A stretch of DNA of 37,874 nt, from contig JBIKLI010000003.1 of NCBI GenBank assembly GCA_044359885.1, positions 1 through 37,874 of the forward strand, written 5' to 3'. The notes below the pieces were generated by a model. It was not told where the DNA came from. It did no database searches and saw only the letters and a program-made list of their open reading frames with translations. The position numbers and the translations under genes are program-made. Source of the stretch: CAIOSQ01 sp044359885. Its GTDB lineage: Bacteria; Pseudomonadota; Alphaproteobacteria; CACIAM-22H2. Shown here piece by piece: positions 37,454 to 37,874 of this stretch (within the stretch, counting starts at the first letter, position 1; each line of letters begins with the position of its first letter).

Positions 37454-37874
37454 ATGTCACCGTCGATCCAGGACCGCATCGTCGACCATGTCCGGCTGCT
37501 CGTCGCCCGGGCCGCCCCGGGAACGCGGCTGCCGACGGTGCGACGGCTGATCGCCGAATTCGGCGTCAGCCAGCACATCGTCCAGGCCGCCTTCGAGACG
37601 CTGCGCCGCGAAGGCCTGATCTCGAGCCATGTCGGCAAGGGCACATTCGTCGGCGGCGCGGGCCCTGCGCGGACCACTTCGCGCCGCGTACTGACCCTGC
37701 TCTGCCAGCACCCCTATCAGCGCGGCGACGTGATCGCCCGCCTGATCCGTCAGGGACTGGCCCTCGACGGCCACGAATCGCTGACCCTGACCTACAGCGA
37801 CGCCAGGCATGTGATGGAATTGCTGCGATCCGACGCACGCTACGACGCGGCGATCCTGCAGCCCCGCTCCTCCA
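37454..37874 (+). CDS. GntR-family transcriptional regulator, N-terminal part, cut by window edge
   Basis: The first 140 codons are visible, starting MSPSIQDRIVDHVRLLVARA. Residues 1-67 are a GntR winged helix (PGTRLPTVRRLIAEFGVSQHIVQAAFETLRREGLISSHVGKGTFV). The following sequence (RRVLTLLCQHPYQRGDVIARLIRQGLALDGHESLTLTYSD) looks like the start of a LacI-type periplasmic-binding-like sensor, as in AraR-like GntR proteins. The start has no ribosome site; CATACT ends 7 bases upstream, suggesting a leaderless message. It is read away from the second PhyH gene and is the likely local regulator of it, and perhaps of the kinase and first dioxygenase. Confidence 0.9.
   Translation, partial: MSPSIQDRIVDHVRLLVARAAPGTRLPTVRRLIAEFGVSQHIVQAAFETLRREGLISSHVGKGTFVGGAGPARTTSRRVLTLLCQHPYQRGDVIARLIRQGLALDGHESLTLTYSDARHVMELLRSDARYDAAILQPRSS

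Overview
The window is very GC-rich, tightly packed bacterial DNA, probably from an alphaproteobacterium of the Rhodospirillales type. The evidence is the protein families present (CrbS-like sensor kinase with its small partner gene, AtuA-family proteins, a CnbZ-type RidA-like protein, DUF3429, DUF4212 with a VC_2705-type symporter) and the strong GC bias at third codon positions. The taxon is an inference. No rRNA, tRNA, insertion sequence, phage gene or CRISPR array was seen. No stretch over 300 bases lacks a gene; the longest gaps are 37184-37453, 2089-2297 and 20458-20638.

Region 1 (1-9.8 kb) looks like one uptake-and-signalling locus. A Na+/solute symporter (cut by the left edge) and its DUF4212 small subunit are read leftward. 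Facing away is an unrecognised 201-residue protein followed by a CBS/DUF294 putative nucleotidyltransferase. A four-gene operon converges on these: a receiver-only response regulator, a membrane protein combining PAS and degenerate-kinase regions with a DEDDh exonuclease, a 64-residue membrane protein, and a 910-residue histidine kinase whose sensor is itself an SSS transporter with a STAC-like linker. The two convergent groups overlap by 20 bp at their stop codons. This is the best candidate here for a poorly described system.

Region 2 (9.9-20.5 kb) holds uvrB; divergently, a BCAM0308-family zinc-finger-like protein preceded by a perfect FNR/FixK-type box (TTGA-N6-TCAA); a 2358-residue secreted-type RTX subtilase with five N-terminal pre-peptidase-like repeats and a C-terminal dockerin-like calcium-binding segment; and a small DUF3429 membrane protein.

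Region 3 (20.6-26.9 kb) is transport: an orphan two-domain Fe(III)-type ABC permease, then a PhnD-PhnD-PhnC-PhnE-PhnE operon with two paralogous binding proteins that both end in a 13-codon glutamine-rich tract. A minus-strand intrinsic terminator follows, serving the convergent neighbour.

Region 4 (27.0-33.1 kb) has two minus-strand operons of overlapping or closely spaced genes. One is NTF2-like protein, class II aldolase/adducin protein, CnbZ-type RidA-like deaminase. The other is AtuA-family protein, AtuA-related small protein, D-aminopeptidase-like S12 hydrolase, EamA exporter. Both look catabolic or metabolite-processing.

Region 5 (33.2-37.9 kb) has a Bcr/CflA-type MFS exporter, then two PhyH-type Fe(II)/2-oxoglutarate dioxygenases flanking a choline-kinase-like phosphotransferase, and a GntR regulator cut by the right edge. 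A locally AT-rich intergenic region separates the regulator from the second dioxygenase.
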